DNA from: Bacillota bacterium
GTDB taxonomy: Bacteria > Bacillota > Syntrophomonadia > Syntrophomonadales > Syntrophomonadaceae
DNA: 64,000 nucleotides
NCBI GenBank assembly: GCA_023395515.1
Contig: JAEWZB010000114.1
Coordinates: 15,803-79,802 of the forward strand
Direction of reading: 5' to 3'
In this document: one piece after another, positions 52,508 to 59,480 of the stretch
How the letters are laid out: each line of letters opens with the position of its first letter
Position numbering within the stretch: position 1 is the stretch's first letter
Made by a program: the position numbers and the translations under genes
The notes under the pieces: model-generated
The model's input: the letters and a program-made list of their open reading frames with translations, nothing else
Database searches by the model: none
What the model was told of the DNA's origin: nothing

Positions 52508-53225
52508 ACCCCCTCGGTGTTACCATTTTGCCGTTTAAGGTTTTAGTTTGAGCATTGCCTATAAAAATGGTGGTAAACATGTCGGCCTGTATGTGCCGAA
52601 GCTGTTTAAGGTTCATAACTTCCGCATATTGCCCCTCACGGCCTATATTGCGTACCAGACCGCAAATAGTGGCAGGAGATTTATGCTGGAGCAGAATGTC
52701 ACAAGCTTTTTGCAGATAGTCATAGCGTTTTTTGCTGGACGGATTGTACAAAGCTATACAGAAGTCGGCCGCGGCCGCGTGAAAAAGCCGTTTTTCTATA
52801 AGCTCCCAAGGTGTAAGCAGATCAGAAAGACTGATGACGGCAAAGTCATGAGTCAGCGGAGCACCTAATAGGGCAGCACCGGCCAGAGCAGCGGTTACAC
52901 CGGGAATAATCTCAATATCTACCGGAGGAAATTCTGGGGATAATTCATAAATAAGCCCCGCCATACCGTATACCCCTGCATCACCACTGCATACAACTGC
53001 CACGGACTCTCCCTGAGATGCTAAAGAAAGGGCTTGGCGGCAGCGCTCTGCCTCCCGGGTCATGGGAGTGTCCCAGGTACGCTTGTGCGGATATAAAGGC
53101 TTAATCAGCTCCACATATTTGGTATATCCGACAATTATATCGGCTGATTCCATAGCTTCCCGGCAGGCCGCCGTCATATTTTTAGCGTCCCCCGGTCCGA
53201 TTCCGATTACATATACTTTTTTCAT
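52494..53225 (-). CDS. cbiH: Cobalt-precorrin-3 C17-methyltransferase CbiH
   Basis: A 243-residue SAM-dependent tetrapyrrole methylase: VYVIGIGPGDAKNMTAAC at the N-terminus, VAVVCSGDAGVYGMAGLIYE and IEIIPGVTAALAGAALLGAP in the SAM site, and IALYNPSSKKR. It methylates C17 and contracts the ring. The start ATG 53225 lies 5 bases after the cbiG stop. Confidence 0.95.
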   Translation of the reverse strand: MKKVYVIGIGPGDAKNMTAACREAMESADIIVGYTKYVELIKPLYPHKRTWDTPMTREAERCRQALSLASQGESVAVVCSGDAGVYGMAGLIYELSPEFPPVDIEIIPGVTAALAGAALLGAPLTHDFAVISLSDLLTPWELIEKRLFHAAAADFCIALYNPSSKKRYDYLQKACDILLQHKSPATICGLVRNIGREGQYAEVMNLKQLRHIQADMFTTIFIGNAQTKTLNGKMVTPRGYELD

Positions 53226-53230
53226 ATTTC

Positions 53231-54232
53231 TTATACCTCGTCAAAGCATATATTATATGGTGAAATGGCCAAGGCCATAGTTACTCCGTTTAAGGCGTCT
53301 TTTTCCGCCAACAGCCGTCCGCCTGCTCCGCTACCTAGTACGGCGCTGCGCTCACAAACATTGTCCACCCCGGTTACCTCTTTTACAAATGCGGAGGAGG
53401 CATAGGTTCCGGGAACTGTCCTCAGTTCTTGGGGGGAGAAGGTCTTATAAGGCAGCCCATAAGCCTGGCAAAACTCTAAAATACCCGGCTCCCGGGCTTT
53501 TTGTTCAATACTGCATACTTGGGTTATAGCTAACCGGTGACAATTAGCCTTCTTAAGGGTAAGCGCAAAAGCACGTGCTATAGTTTCAGCAGCAACATTT
53601 TTCTTACAGCCGATTCCCAGGGTAATAATAGAAGGAATAAGCCTTAAGGACTCCTCATGACCGCAGGTATAGGTAATAAGCACATCCCCGTCCTGATTGC
53701 AGAGTGTAATTCCCGAAGGCAAAGGGCCTATTACCGGGAAACTAGTTTGTATACTAATAGTTGCACCGGCCAATAAACGCGCGGAAACCCCTTTGATGCG
53801 TTCCGGGTTGGCAATTTTAAGGCCCTGCTTTACGGCCCAGGTATCAATGGCAAAAATATTATGTACATCGGTGGCGGTGGTAACTACTGGTATAGCATCG
53901 AGAAACTGGGCCAGCTTAAGAGCTATATCATTAGCTCCGCCTATATGGCCTGACAGCAGTGATATAGCATAGGTTCCCAATTCGTCTATCACTACTACGG
54001 CAGGGTCGCAGGTCTTGCTGGTTAGAAATGGTGCTATAGCCCGCACGGCTATGCCGCAGGAACCAATGAATATAAGGGCATCATAGTGAAAATGCGCCCC
54101 GGTCCATTCCGTAAGCTTACCCGTCTCGCAGTAGGTAAGTTCAGATCTATCACCCTTTTGTTCAAAATATGATACCAGGTGTTTACCCAAAGCATAACCC
54201 TTTTGACTAAAAACAATTATGACGGTGTTCAT
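53231..54232 (-). CDS. cbiG: Cobalt-precorrin-5A hydrolase CbiG
   Basis: A 333-residue protein. The N-terminal domain contains ALIFIGSCGIAVRAIAPFL and VVVIDELGTYAISLLSGHIG then GANDIA; the C-terminal domain begins ITLGIGCKKNVAAETIARAF. CbiG opens the delta-lactone of cobalt-precorrin-5A and releases acetaldehyde, a step specific to the anaerobic pathway. It overlaps cbiF by 4 bases. Confidence 0.96.
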   Translation of the reverse strand: MNTVIIVFSQKGYALGKHLVSYFEQKGDRSELTYCETGKLTEWTGAHFHYDALIFIGSCGIAVRAIAPFLTSKTCDPAVVVIDELGTYAISLLSGHIGGANDIALKLAQFLDAIPVVTTATDVHNIFAIDTWAVKQGLKIANPERIKGVSARLLAGATISIQTSFPVIGPLPSGITLCNQDGDVLITYTCGHEESLRLIPSIITLGIGCKKNVAAETIARAFALTLKKANCHRLAITQVCSIEQKAREPGILEFCQAYGLPYKTFSPQELRTVPGTYASSAFVKEVTGVDNVCERSAVLGSGAGGRLLAEKDALNGVTMALAISPYNICFDEV

Positions 54233-54987
54233 AAGTTTTTCCCCTTACGAAAACCAGTGGTAAAGGCCGGATCGTAAAGCTTGGAAAGCTCATAATCATT
54301 GGCGAGAAAATTCCCTACCAGAATCAGGGCCAGATTGGAAATCCCGTTTTGCCTAGCGGTAGCCGCCAGGGTACCTACTGTACAGTGCCATACTTTTTCT
54401 TCCGGCCAGGTGGCCTTATAGACAATGGCCGCCGGGGTATCTTCACCATAGCCTCCTGAGAGCAGTTCTTCTTGTAAAGATTCTGTCATTCCCGCACTTA
54501 AAAATATTACCATGGTGGCTCCATGGGCAGCCAAAGATGCTATACTTTCCCGTTCCGGTACCGGAGTTCTCCCGGCCCTGCGGGTGATAATTACACTTTG
54601 GCTCACCTGGGGCAGAGTATATTCAGTTTTAAGTGCGGCGGCGGCGCCGCAGAAACTGGATACGCCGGGACATACATCAAAAGGGACTCCGGCAGCCTTC
54701 AGCAAGTCCATTTGTTCACGGATGGCACCGTAAAGGGAAGGGTCTCCGGTGTGGAGCCGTACCACCTTTTTGCCGGTACGGTATACGTCAAAGAGTATGG
54801 CAATGACTTCATCCAGGGTCATTTCCGCACTATTATATATTTTACAATCATGTTTAGCATAATTTAGAAGGGCCGGATTGATCAAGGAGCCGGTATATAC
54901 TATGGCGTCGGCGGTTTTAAGCAGCTCTGCACCCCGCAGGGTAATTAGATCCGGTGCTCCCGGGCCTGCTCCTACAAAATGAATCAT
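54229..54987 (-). CDS. cbiF: Cobalt-precorrin-4 C11-methyltransferase CbiF
   Basis: A 252-residue tetrapyrrole methylase: IHFVGAGPGAPDLITLRG, VVRLHTGDPSLYGAIREQMD and CPGVSSFCGAAAALKTEYTL contain the SAM-binding loops. It methylates C11. I chose ATG 54987 (MIHFVGAGPG), which has GGAGGATAAGGA upstream and overlaps the cbiD stop; ATG 55002 would add five residues but overlaps that ribosome site. Confidence 0.95.
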   Translation of the reverse strand: MIHFVGAGPGAPDLITLRGAELLKTADAIVYTGSLINPALLNYAKHDCKIYNSAEMTLDEVIAILFDVYRTGKKVVRLHTGDPSLYGAIREQMDLLKAAGVPFDVCPGVSSFCGAAAALKTEYTLPQVSQSVIITRRAGRTPVPERESIASLAAHGATMVIFLSAGMTESLQEELLSGGYGEDTPAAIVYKATWPEEKVWHCTVGTLAATARQNGISNLALILVGNFLANDYELSKLYDPAFTTGFRKGKNL

Positions 54988-56123
54988 TTCCTTATCCTCC
55001 ATATTTCTATAAGTTCATCGGCATTAATACTTTTAGTAAGCAGGCCCGATAGGGGCTGGGCCTTGGTAAAGCAAAGAAAGCCAATGGTTACGTCTGCGGG
55101 TACACGTTGAATCAGACAGGTGTCTATACGCTTGCCTAGTTCGTTCATGGTCTCTTTAAGTAACCCCGACTCATTGATCAGAGCCAGAGCCGCGTCAGTA
55201 GTAATGCTCCGGGAAATATCTTTTAATAGAGCCACAGAGGCTCCGGCTTCTAATGCGCAAGCTAATAAGGTTTCCATTCGTCCATCCCCAAAGGAAGAAT
55301 GGGTGTTGGTTATGCCTATACCCAATTTTACCAGTTTACCTATATGCCCCACCAGCAATATCCGCCTAAAACCCAATTCCACGGCACCGTCAATAGCATC
55401 ACCGATAAAGTTGGAACAGGTTACATGGTTAGTCATAGCTAGGTTAAGACTTTCCCGGGCAAAGGCCTCTCCATAGTTGCCGGGAGTAAGAAGCAGGTCA
55501 CGTGTACCGGTGGCCTGAAGCTGTTTTAATTCAAGGTAAATGGTATCGGTCAAGGCCTGATTGCTCATAGGCTCCACAATACCGGTGGTGCCAATTATAG
55601 AAAGGCCCCCTTCTATGCCTAGCCGAGGATTAAAGGTACGGCGGGCCAGCTCCTCACCGCCGGGGATGGAGATAATAACCAAAAACCCGCCTTCATAGCC
55701 ATAATGTTCGGCTATTTCATATAATTCTTTAGTTATCATTTCCCGGGGAATGCTGTTAATAGCAGCCCGGCCTACCGCCTGGTCAAGTCCGGGTTTAGTC
55801 ACTCGTCCTACTCCCGGGCCGCCGTCAATAGTTATACCAGGAGTACTTTTTTCCACCCGGGCGTACACCAGTATACCGTTGGTTACATCAGGATCATCGC
55901 CGGAATCTTTACGTACGGCACAACTGGCGTAATCATCAGTAAGCAGAACGTCTGCCACATCCAAGGTCAAAACCATGCCTTTAGGGGTGGTAATTGATAC
56001 ACAATCCAGGGGGGTGTTATTAAGCAGCATAATAGCGGCGGCCTTGGCTGCTGCTGCAGCGCAGGAGCCTGTAGTATAGCCGCAGCGTAATAATTTTCCC
56101 TTTACATTTCGTATAAATTCCAT
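54984..56123 (-). CDS. cbiD: Cobalt-precorrin-5B C1-methyltransferase CbiD
   Basis: A 379-residue enzyme that methylates C1. LLRCGYTTGSCAAAAAKAAA near the N-terminus, TIDGGPGVGRVTKPGL and IGTTGIVEPMSNQAL are diagnostic. It is the first gene of the minus-strand cobalamin operon. Its start codon (56123) is only 2 bases from the T-run of the upstream terminator hairpin, and the GGGGG of that hairpin is the only plausible ribosome site. Confidence 0.96.
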   Translation of the reverse strand: MEFIRNVKGKLLRCGYTTGSCAAAAAKAAAIMLLNNTPLDCVSITTPKGMVLTLDVADVLLTDDYASCAVRKDSGDDPDVTNGILVYARVEKSTPGITIDGGPGVGRVTKPGLDQAVGRAAINSIPREMITKELYEIAEHYGYEGGFLVIISIPGGEELARRTFNPRLGIEGGLSIIGTTGIVEPMSNQALTDTIYLELKQLQATGTRDLLLTPGNYGEAFARESLNLAMTNHVTCSNFIGDAIDGAVELGFRRILLVGHIGKLVKLGIGITNTHSSFGDGRMETLLACALEAGASVALLKDISRSITTDAALALINESGLLKETMNELGKRIDTCLIQRVPADVTIGFLCFTKAQPLSGLLTKSINADELIEIWRIRK

Positions 56124-56125
56124 AG

Positions 56126-56154
56126 AAAAACCCCCGGCGTTGCAGCGCCGAGGG
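56126..56154 (-). terminator. Riboswitch terminator hairpin overlapping the cbiD ribosome site
   Basis: On the minus strand CCCTCGGCG pairs with CGCCGGGGG across a short loop and is followed by TTTTTC, then ATGG of cbiD. The descending arm GGGGG lies 7 bases before ATG and would be the cbiD ribosome site. The hairpin could therefore block both transcription and translation. Confidence 0.85.
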
Positions 56155-56159
56155 CTGAT

Positions 56160-56305
56160 TTATGAGAGAAATGGATCCCCACTTAAATCATATCCTTCGG
56201 TGTCCGCAAAGGAATATGAATTCTGGTAACCCGGCTTTCACGGTAACGGACTTGCGAGGGAATTTCGCCCTGCTTTCCCAGCTCAATTTATGATTAGTAT
56301 GCGCT
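56160..56305 (-). promoter_or_regulatory. Cobalamin riboswitch controlling the cbiD operon
   Basis: On the minus strand GGGAAAGCAGGGCGAAATTC, CCTCGCAAGTCCGTTACCG and a B12-box-like AAGCCGGGTTACCAG follow the order of the cobalamin aptamer core. The usual CCCGC reads TCCGT, so it is a variant. CATATTCC/GGATATG can pair downstream, before the terminator at 56154-56126. Binding of cobalamin should switch off the following biosynthetic operon. Confidence 0.75.
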
Positions 56306-56341
56306 AAAAATCTTTTATTAGCAAGCGGTTTGGCCGTGGGA

Positions 56342-56371
56342 TTGACAAAAGCTTTTAGCCGGTGCTACACT
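56342..56371 (+). promoter_or_regulatory. Promoter of the plus-strand cobalamin riboswitch
   Basis: TTGACA (56342-56347) with 18 bases to TACACT (56366-56371), about 20 bases before the second riboswitch aptamer. It lies in the short region between the two divergent riboswitches. Confidence 0.6.
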
Positions 56372-56392
56372 AAATTCAAATTAAATATTTAA

Positions 56393-56546
56393 AAACAGGT
56401 TATGGAAGTCAGGTGGAAATCCTGCGCAAGGCCGTTGCTGTATTTTGCCGTTGCTTTGACTTAATGCCACTGAAAGCAATTTTGGGAAGGCGTCAAAGTT
56501 GTGTTTGTTATAAACACCGGTGATAAGCCAGAATACTTGCCTGTTT
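56393..56546 (+). promoter_or_regulatory. Cobalamin riboswitch controlling the cbiK set
   Basis: ACAGGTTATGGAAGTCAGGT, GGAAATCCTGCGCAAGGCCG, TTGCTGT and the B12 box AAGCCAGAATACTTGCCTGT are present in the standard order; ACAGG and CCTGT close the aptamer. The downstream region to 56700 contains alternative pairings and ends in a terminator at 56668-56698, giving a standard OFF switch. Confidence 0.9.
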
Positions 56547-56667
56547 TTGGCCGTGTTGGGTACGAGTTTTAAACACGGTGCCCACAGCCCTGCGGACTAC
56601 CGGGGTAATGGATGCAAAAGGGGAGCATGTCTTTAGCTTAGACATGTTATTACTTACTGCTTAAATT

Positions 56668-56698
56668 AACGTCTGCAAATAAGGGCAGACGTTTTTTA
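56668..56698 (+). terminator. Terminator of the second cobalamin riboswitch
   Basis: AACGTCTGC (56668-56676) pairs with GCAGACGTT (56685-56693), followed by TTTTT. It precedes the cbiK leader and is the likely expression platform. Confidence 0.88.
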
Positions 56699-56708
56699 TT
56701 TGTAGAAA

Positions 56709-56916
56709 AGGCGTGCAGTGAGTAACACTAGGAAGTGCTCAAATAAAGTAAGGCTTGATTCAGGTGGAGTTTTAACTCCATTATAAAGATGGTGAGCGCA
56801 GCGAACGTAGAATCAGTAGTCCGGTAAGGGTTCCAACTGAATCTTAGCCGCACGGATCCAGGGACTTAGCTGCCCTTAGGTATCCGCCGCCTATGGAGGC
56901 GGGGGTCTTAGGGCAG
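56709..56916 (+). other. Unassigned structured leader between the riboswitch and cbiK
   Basis: A closing helix GGCTTGATTCAG (56752-56763) / CTGAATCTTAGCC (56837-56849) encloses a hairpin TGGAGT-TTTA-ACTCCA (56765-56780) and a GC-rich stretch GGTGAGCGCAGCGAACG. A second strong hairpin spans 56870-56916 (CTGCCCT/AGGGCAG outer stem). No T-run follows and no coding frame is convincing. I recognise no known RNA family; it could be a further regulatory element or a mobile repeat. Confidence 0.5.
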
Positions 56917-56961
56917 ATTAGTCATCGGATAAATGTTTATTTTGGGGTAGGAGGAATTATA

Positions 56962-57867
56962 ATGAAAAGAAAAATGAAAAGATTGGTGATGCTAATGCTT
57001 ACAATGTCACTATGTTTTGGTATGGTGGCAGGCTGTGGACAAAATGAAGGCGAAAAGCCGAATCAAGACGCTGCTAAAGACCCGGTGAAAAAGGTTATGC
57101 TGGTAGTTAGCTTTGGTACCAGCTATAATGACAACCGGGATTTATCCATAGGAGCTATTGAAACAGCACTGCAGGACGCTTATCCTGACTATGAAATACG
57201 CAGGGCCTTTACCAGCCAGATCATTATAGACATTCTGGCCGAGCGTGATAAATTGGTGATTGATAATGTGACGGAAGCTATGGATTGTCTGGTGGCTGAC
57301 GGGATTAAAGATGTTGTTATACAGCCTACCCATGTCATGAGCGGATTTGAATATGATGATGTTATAGCCGAGGTTACCCCCTATAAGGATAAGTTTGACA
57401 GCTTCAAAATAGGAAGCTCCCTGCTGTCCTCGGATGCAGACTATGCAGAGCTGGTTGGGATTATAACGGATGAGACTACCGCTTATAACCGTGATGATAC
57501 TGCCATTGTGTTCATGGGCCACGGTACTCATCATGAAGCTAACAGCACTTATGCCAAGCTGCAGCAGGTTTTATCTGACGGGGGACATAACAATTATTTT
57601 ATTGGCACAGTGGAGACTGAGCCTGATTTAGAGGTAGTTATGCCGTTAGTAAAAGATTCGGGAGCTAGCAAAGTTGTGCTGCTGCCGCTTATGATTGTGG
57701 CTGGTGACCATGCTACTAATGACATGGCAGGAGATGAAGAGGATTCCTGGAAAAGTGCTTTTGAAGCGGAAGGATTTGAGGTTGAATGTGTGTTAAAAGG
57801 GCTGGGACAATACCCTGGTGTTCAGCAAATGATAGTGAAGCATGCGGCGGCTGCTATAGCAAAATAA
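56962..57867 (+). CDS. cbiK: Sirohydrochlorin cobaltochelatase CbiK, predicted lipoprotein
   Basis: A 301-residue class II chelatase with a signal peptide and lipobox at Cys25 (MVAGC), so it should act outside the membrane. The chelatase fold starts KVMLVVSFGTSYNDNRDL. Metal or catalytic histidines are seen in IQPTHVMSGFEYDD, FMGHGTHHEANSTY and MIVAGDHATNDMAGDE, as in CbiK. Cytoplasmic CbiK inserts cobalt into sirohydrochlorin; an exported form (CbiK-P) is known from Desulfovibrio vulgaris. I chose ATG 56962 with TAGGAGG upstream. It follows a cobalamin riboswitch and precedes surface proteins and an ABC importer. Confidence 0.93.
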   Translation: MKRKMKRLVMLMLTMSLCFGMVAGCGQNEGEKPNQDAAKDPVKKVMLVVSFGTSYNDNRDLSIGAIETALQDAYPDYEIRRAFTSQIIIDILAERDKLVIDNVTEAMDCLVADGIKDVVIQPTHVMSGFEYDDVIAEVTPYKDKFDSFKIGSSLLSSDADYAELVGIITDETTAYNRDDTAIVFMGHGTHHEANSTYAKLQQVLSDGGHNNYFIGTVETEPDLEVVMPLVKDSGASKVVLLPLMIVAGDHATNDMAGDEEDSWKSAFEAEGFEVECVLKGLGQYPGVQQMIVKHAAAAIAK

Positions 57868-57913
57868 ATAAGTACTTAAAGTTTGGGGCACTGATTAAAG
57901 TAAGTATTCGTTA

Positions 57914-58169
57914 GTTGAATGTGCAAATATTCTGTCGCCAAGACTTCGCATGGGTACCCACAGGGCATAACGATGTTCCCTAACGGTCACCACTAAGGAC
58001 AATACACCAACTGCTTGTCTCAAGAAGAAAGGGGTACACTCCTATTCACCGTCCGGGTTCAAAGTCGTTCGAGCCTCGTCCATGAGGCTCGCCCCCTTTC
58101 TTCTTTCGCCTTCGCAGGGTGTATCTTCCATGCTACGTCAAACGGCTCCTACATATTTACACATTCAAC
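57914..58169. repeat. Long inverted-repeat element with 17-bp terminal repeats
   Basis: GTTGAATGTGCAAATAT (57914-57930) is mirrored by ATATTTACACATTCAAC (58153-58169), 16 of 17 matching. Nested inside are ATACACC/GGTGTAT (58002, 58118), AAGAAGAAAGGGG/CCCCTTTCTTCTT (58022, 58093) and GAGCCTC/GAGGCTC (58071, 58084). The whole 256 bases can fold as one long imperfect hairpin. It is more GC-rich than its flanks and contains no convincing gene. It may be a structured RNA or a MITE-like element; no target-site duplication was seen. It occupies most of the 406-base gap between cbiK and the next gene. Confidence 0.65.
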
Positions 58170-58273
58170 ATGATTAGCCTAAAGTTTTTGACAGCTAAAC
58201 CTATATCCCTTCTGTATATATCAAGTTAAGAGATATACGGCAGTAAGCAATCTCTTTTGAGGAGAATGATTAA

Positions 58274-58798
58274 ATGAAGAGAAGATTAATTCTTTTGGGG
58301 CTGGTTATATTGATATGTATGGTATTTACCGGCTGCGGTGATAAAGCCCAAGGGGTTAAAGAGGAAAGTCCTGCTCCAATGGTGGTAGACCAGGAGCCTG
58401 CTCAGAGTGAAGCCGAGGATTTACAGCCCCTTTACGGCAGTCAAATTGAGGATGGAACGTATAATATCGAAGTTACTTCCAGTTCCTCTATGTTTCGGAT
58501 TATAGAGGCTAAACTTACCGTAACAGCAGGAGAAATGTCGGCAGTACTTACATTGAGCGGAACCGGCTACGAGAAATTATACCTGGGAACAGGTGAAGAG
58601 GCTTTAACCGATAGTGATGATAAGTGTATTTATTATGTGGAAAATGCGGAGGGTAAGTACACTTATACCGTACCGGTAGCAGCACTTGATCAGGAGCTTG
58701 ACTGTACAGCATGGAGCATCAGAAAACAAAAGTGGTATGATAGGACTTTAGTTTTTAGGTCCTCGCTGATTCCTGATGCGGCTATTAAGGCAGAATAA
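58274..58798 (+). CDS. Surface lipoprotein related to Shp/NEAT-like domain proteins
   Basis: A 174-residue lipoprotein (lipobox Cys21 in MVFTGC), a short acidic linker, then one beta-rich domain starting DGTYNIEVTSSSSMFRI and containing LTLSGTGYEKLYLGTGEEA, YTYTVPVAALDQELDC and a Trp/Tyr-rich end AWSIRKQKWYDRTLVF. It resembles the second protein (58882) in overall plan. I recognise it as a recurrent clostridial domain found beside FecBCD-type importers; function is not established to my knowledge. The position after an exported CbiK suggests a role in tetrapyrrole or metal capture. Confidence 0.7.
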   Translation: MKRRLILLGLVILICMVFTGCGDKAQGVKEESPAPMVVDQEPAQSEAEDLQPLYGSQIEDGTYNIEVTSSSSMFRIIEAKLTVTAGEMSAVLTLSGTGYEKLYLGTGEEALTDSDDKCIYYVENAEGKYTYTVPVAALDQELDCTAWSIRKQKWYDRTLVFRSSLIPDAAIKAE

Positions 58799-58804
58799 TT
58801 TATC

Positions 58805-58843
58805 AAACAGGAGAAGCGGGGGCCCTGCAACTCCTGTTTTATG
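58805..58843 (+). terminator. Hairpin between the two surface-protein genes
   Basis: AAACAGGAG (58805-58813) pairs with CTCCTGTTT (58831-58839) across a GC-rich loop, followed by TATG. The T-run is weak, so it may be partial termination or mRNA stabilisation. Confidence 0.5.
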
Positions 58844-58881
58844 TATGAGGACGGCGGAACCTATTAGCAAGTGAGGTATAT

Positions 58882-59457
58882 ATGAAAAAATATATATTTT
58901 TAATGATTTTATTTTTCATAATCATAATGCCGGTTCAGGCTAAAGCAGAAATGCTGCCGGAGGGGAATTATTATATAGAAGTAACCTTGACCGGCGGCAC
59001 AGGCAGAGCCCAGGTAGGGTCACCTGTCCAATTGACGGTCAATGAAGGTGTGGCAACTGCGGTTATTAAATGGAGCAGCCCTTATTATCAGTATATGTTA
59101 ATAGACGAAACTTATTATTATCCTATCAGCACCGCAGGCCATTCTACCTTTGAAATTCCGGTTATCATGGATACAGATATGGCAATTACGGCCCAGACTA
59201 TTGCTATGAGTGAGCCTCACGAAATCGACTATGTATTGCATTTTGATTCTGCCACCTTAAAGCCTGGTGATGAGGAGCAAAATATATCTGTGCCTGGCTT
59301 AGAGCCTGAGAGTGAGAAGGAAAGTATAGCTGCGCCTAGCTTAGGGTCTGAGGGGGAGAAGCAAAATATAGCTGCCCCGGCATTCATAGTAGGAACCTTT
59401 TTTCTTATTATTTTAATAATCGCAGGTTTCTTCATATTTCGTAAAAAAGTGAATTAA
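58882..59457 (+). CDS. Membrane-anchored Shp-like heme/tetrapyrrole-binding surface protein
   Basis: A 191-residue protein with a signal peptide (VQAKAEMLPEG), one beta-rich domain (about 25-130), a linker with an imperfect repeat (PGLEPESEKESIAAP / PSLGSEGEKQNIAAP) and a C-terminal membrane helix followed by RKKVN. The domain carries WSSPYYQYMLIDETYYYP and TIAMSEPHEIDYVLHF. These two methionines sit where Shp-type hemoproteins use a pair of Met ligands. Heme or a related tetrapyrrole such as a corrinoid is therefore the likely ligand; that is inference. It precedes a FecB-like binding protein gene by 23 bases. Confidence 0.7.
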   Translation: MKKYIFLMILFFIIIMPVQAKAEMLPEGNYYIEVTLTGGTGRAQVGSPVQLTVNEGVATAVIKWSSPYYQYMLIDETYYYPISTAGHSTFEIPVIMDTDMAITAQTIAMSEPHEIDYVLHFDSATLKPGDEEQNISVPGLEPESEKESIAAPSLGSEGEKQNIAAPAFIVGTFFLIILIIAGFFIFRKKVN

Positions 59458-59480
59458 AGCAAAGACAGGACTAGTGAAAA

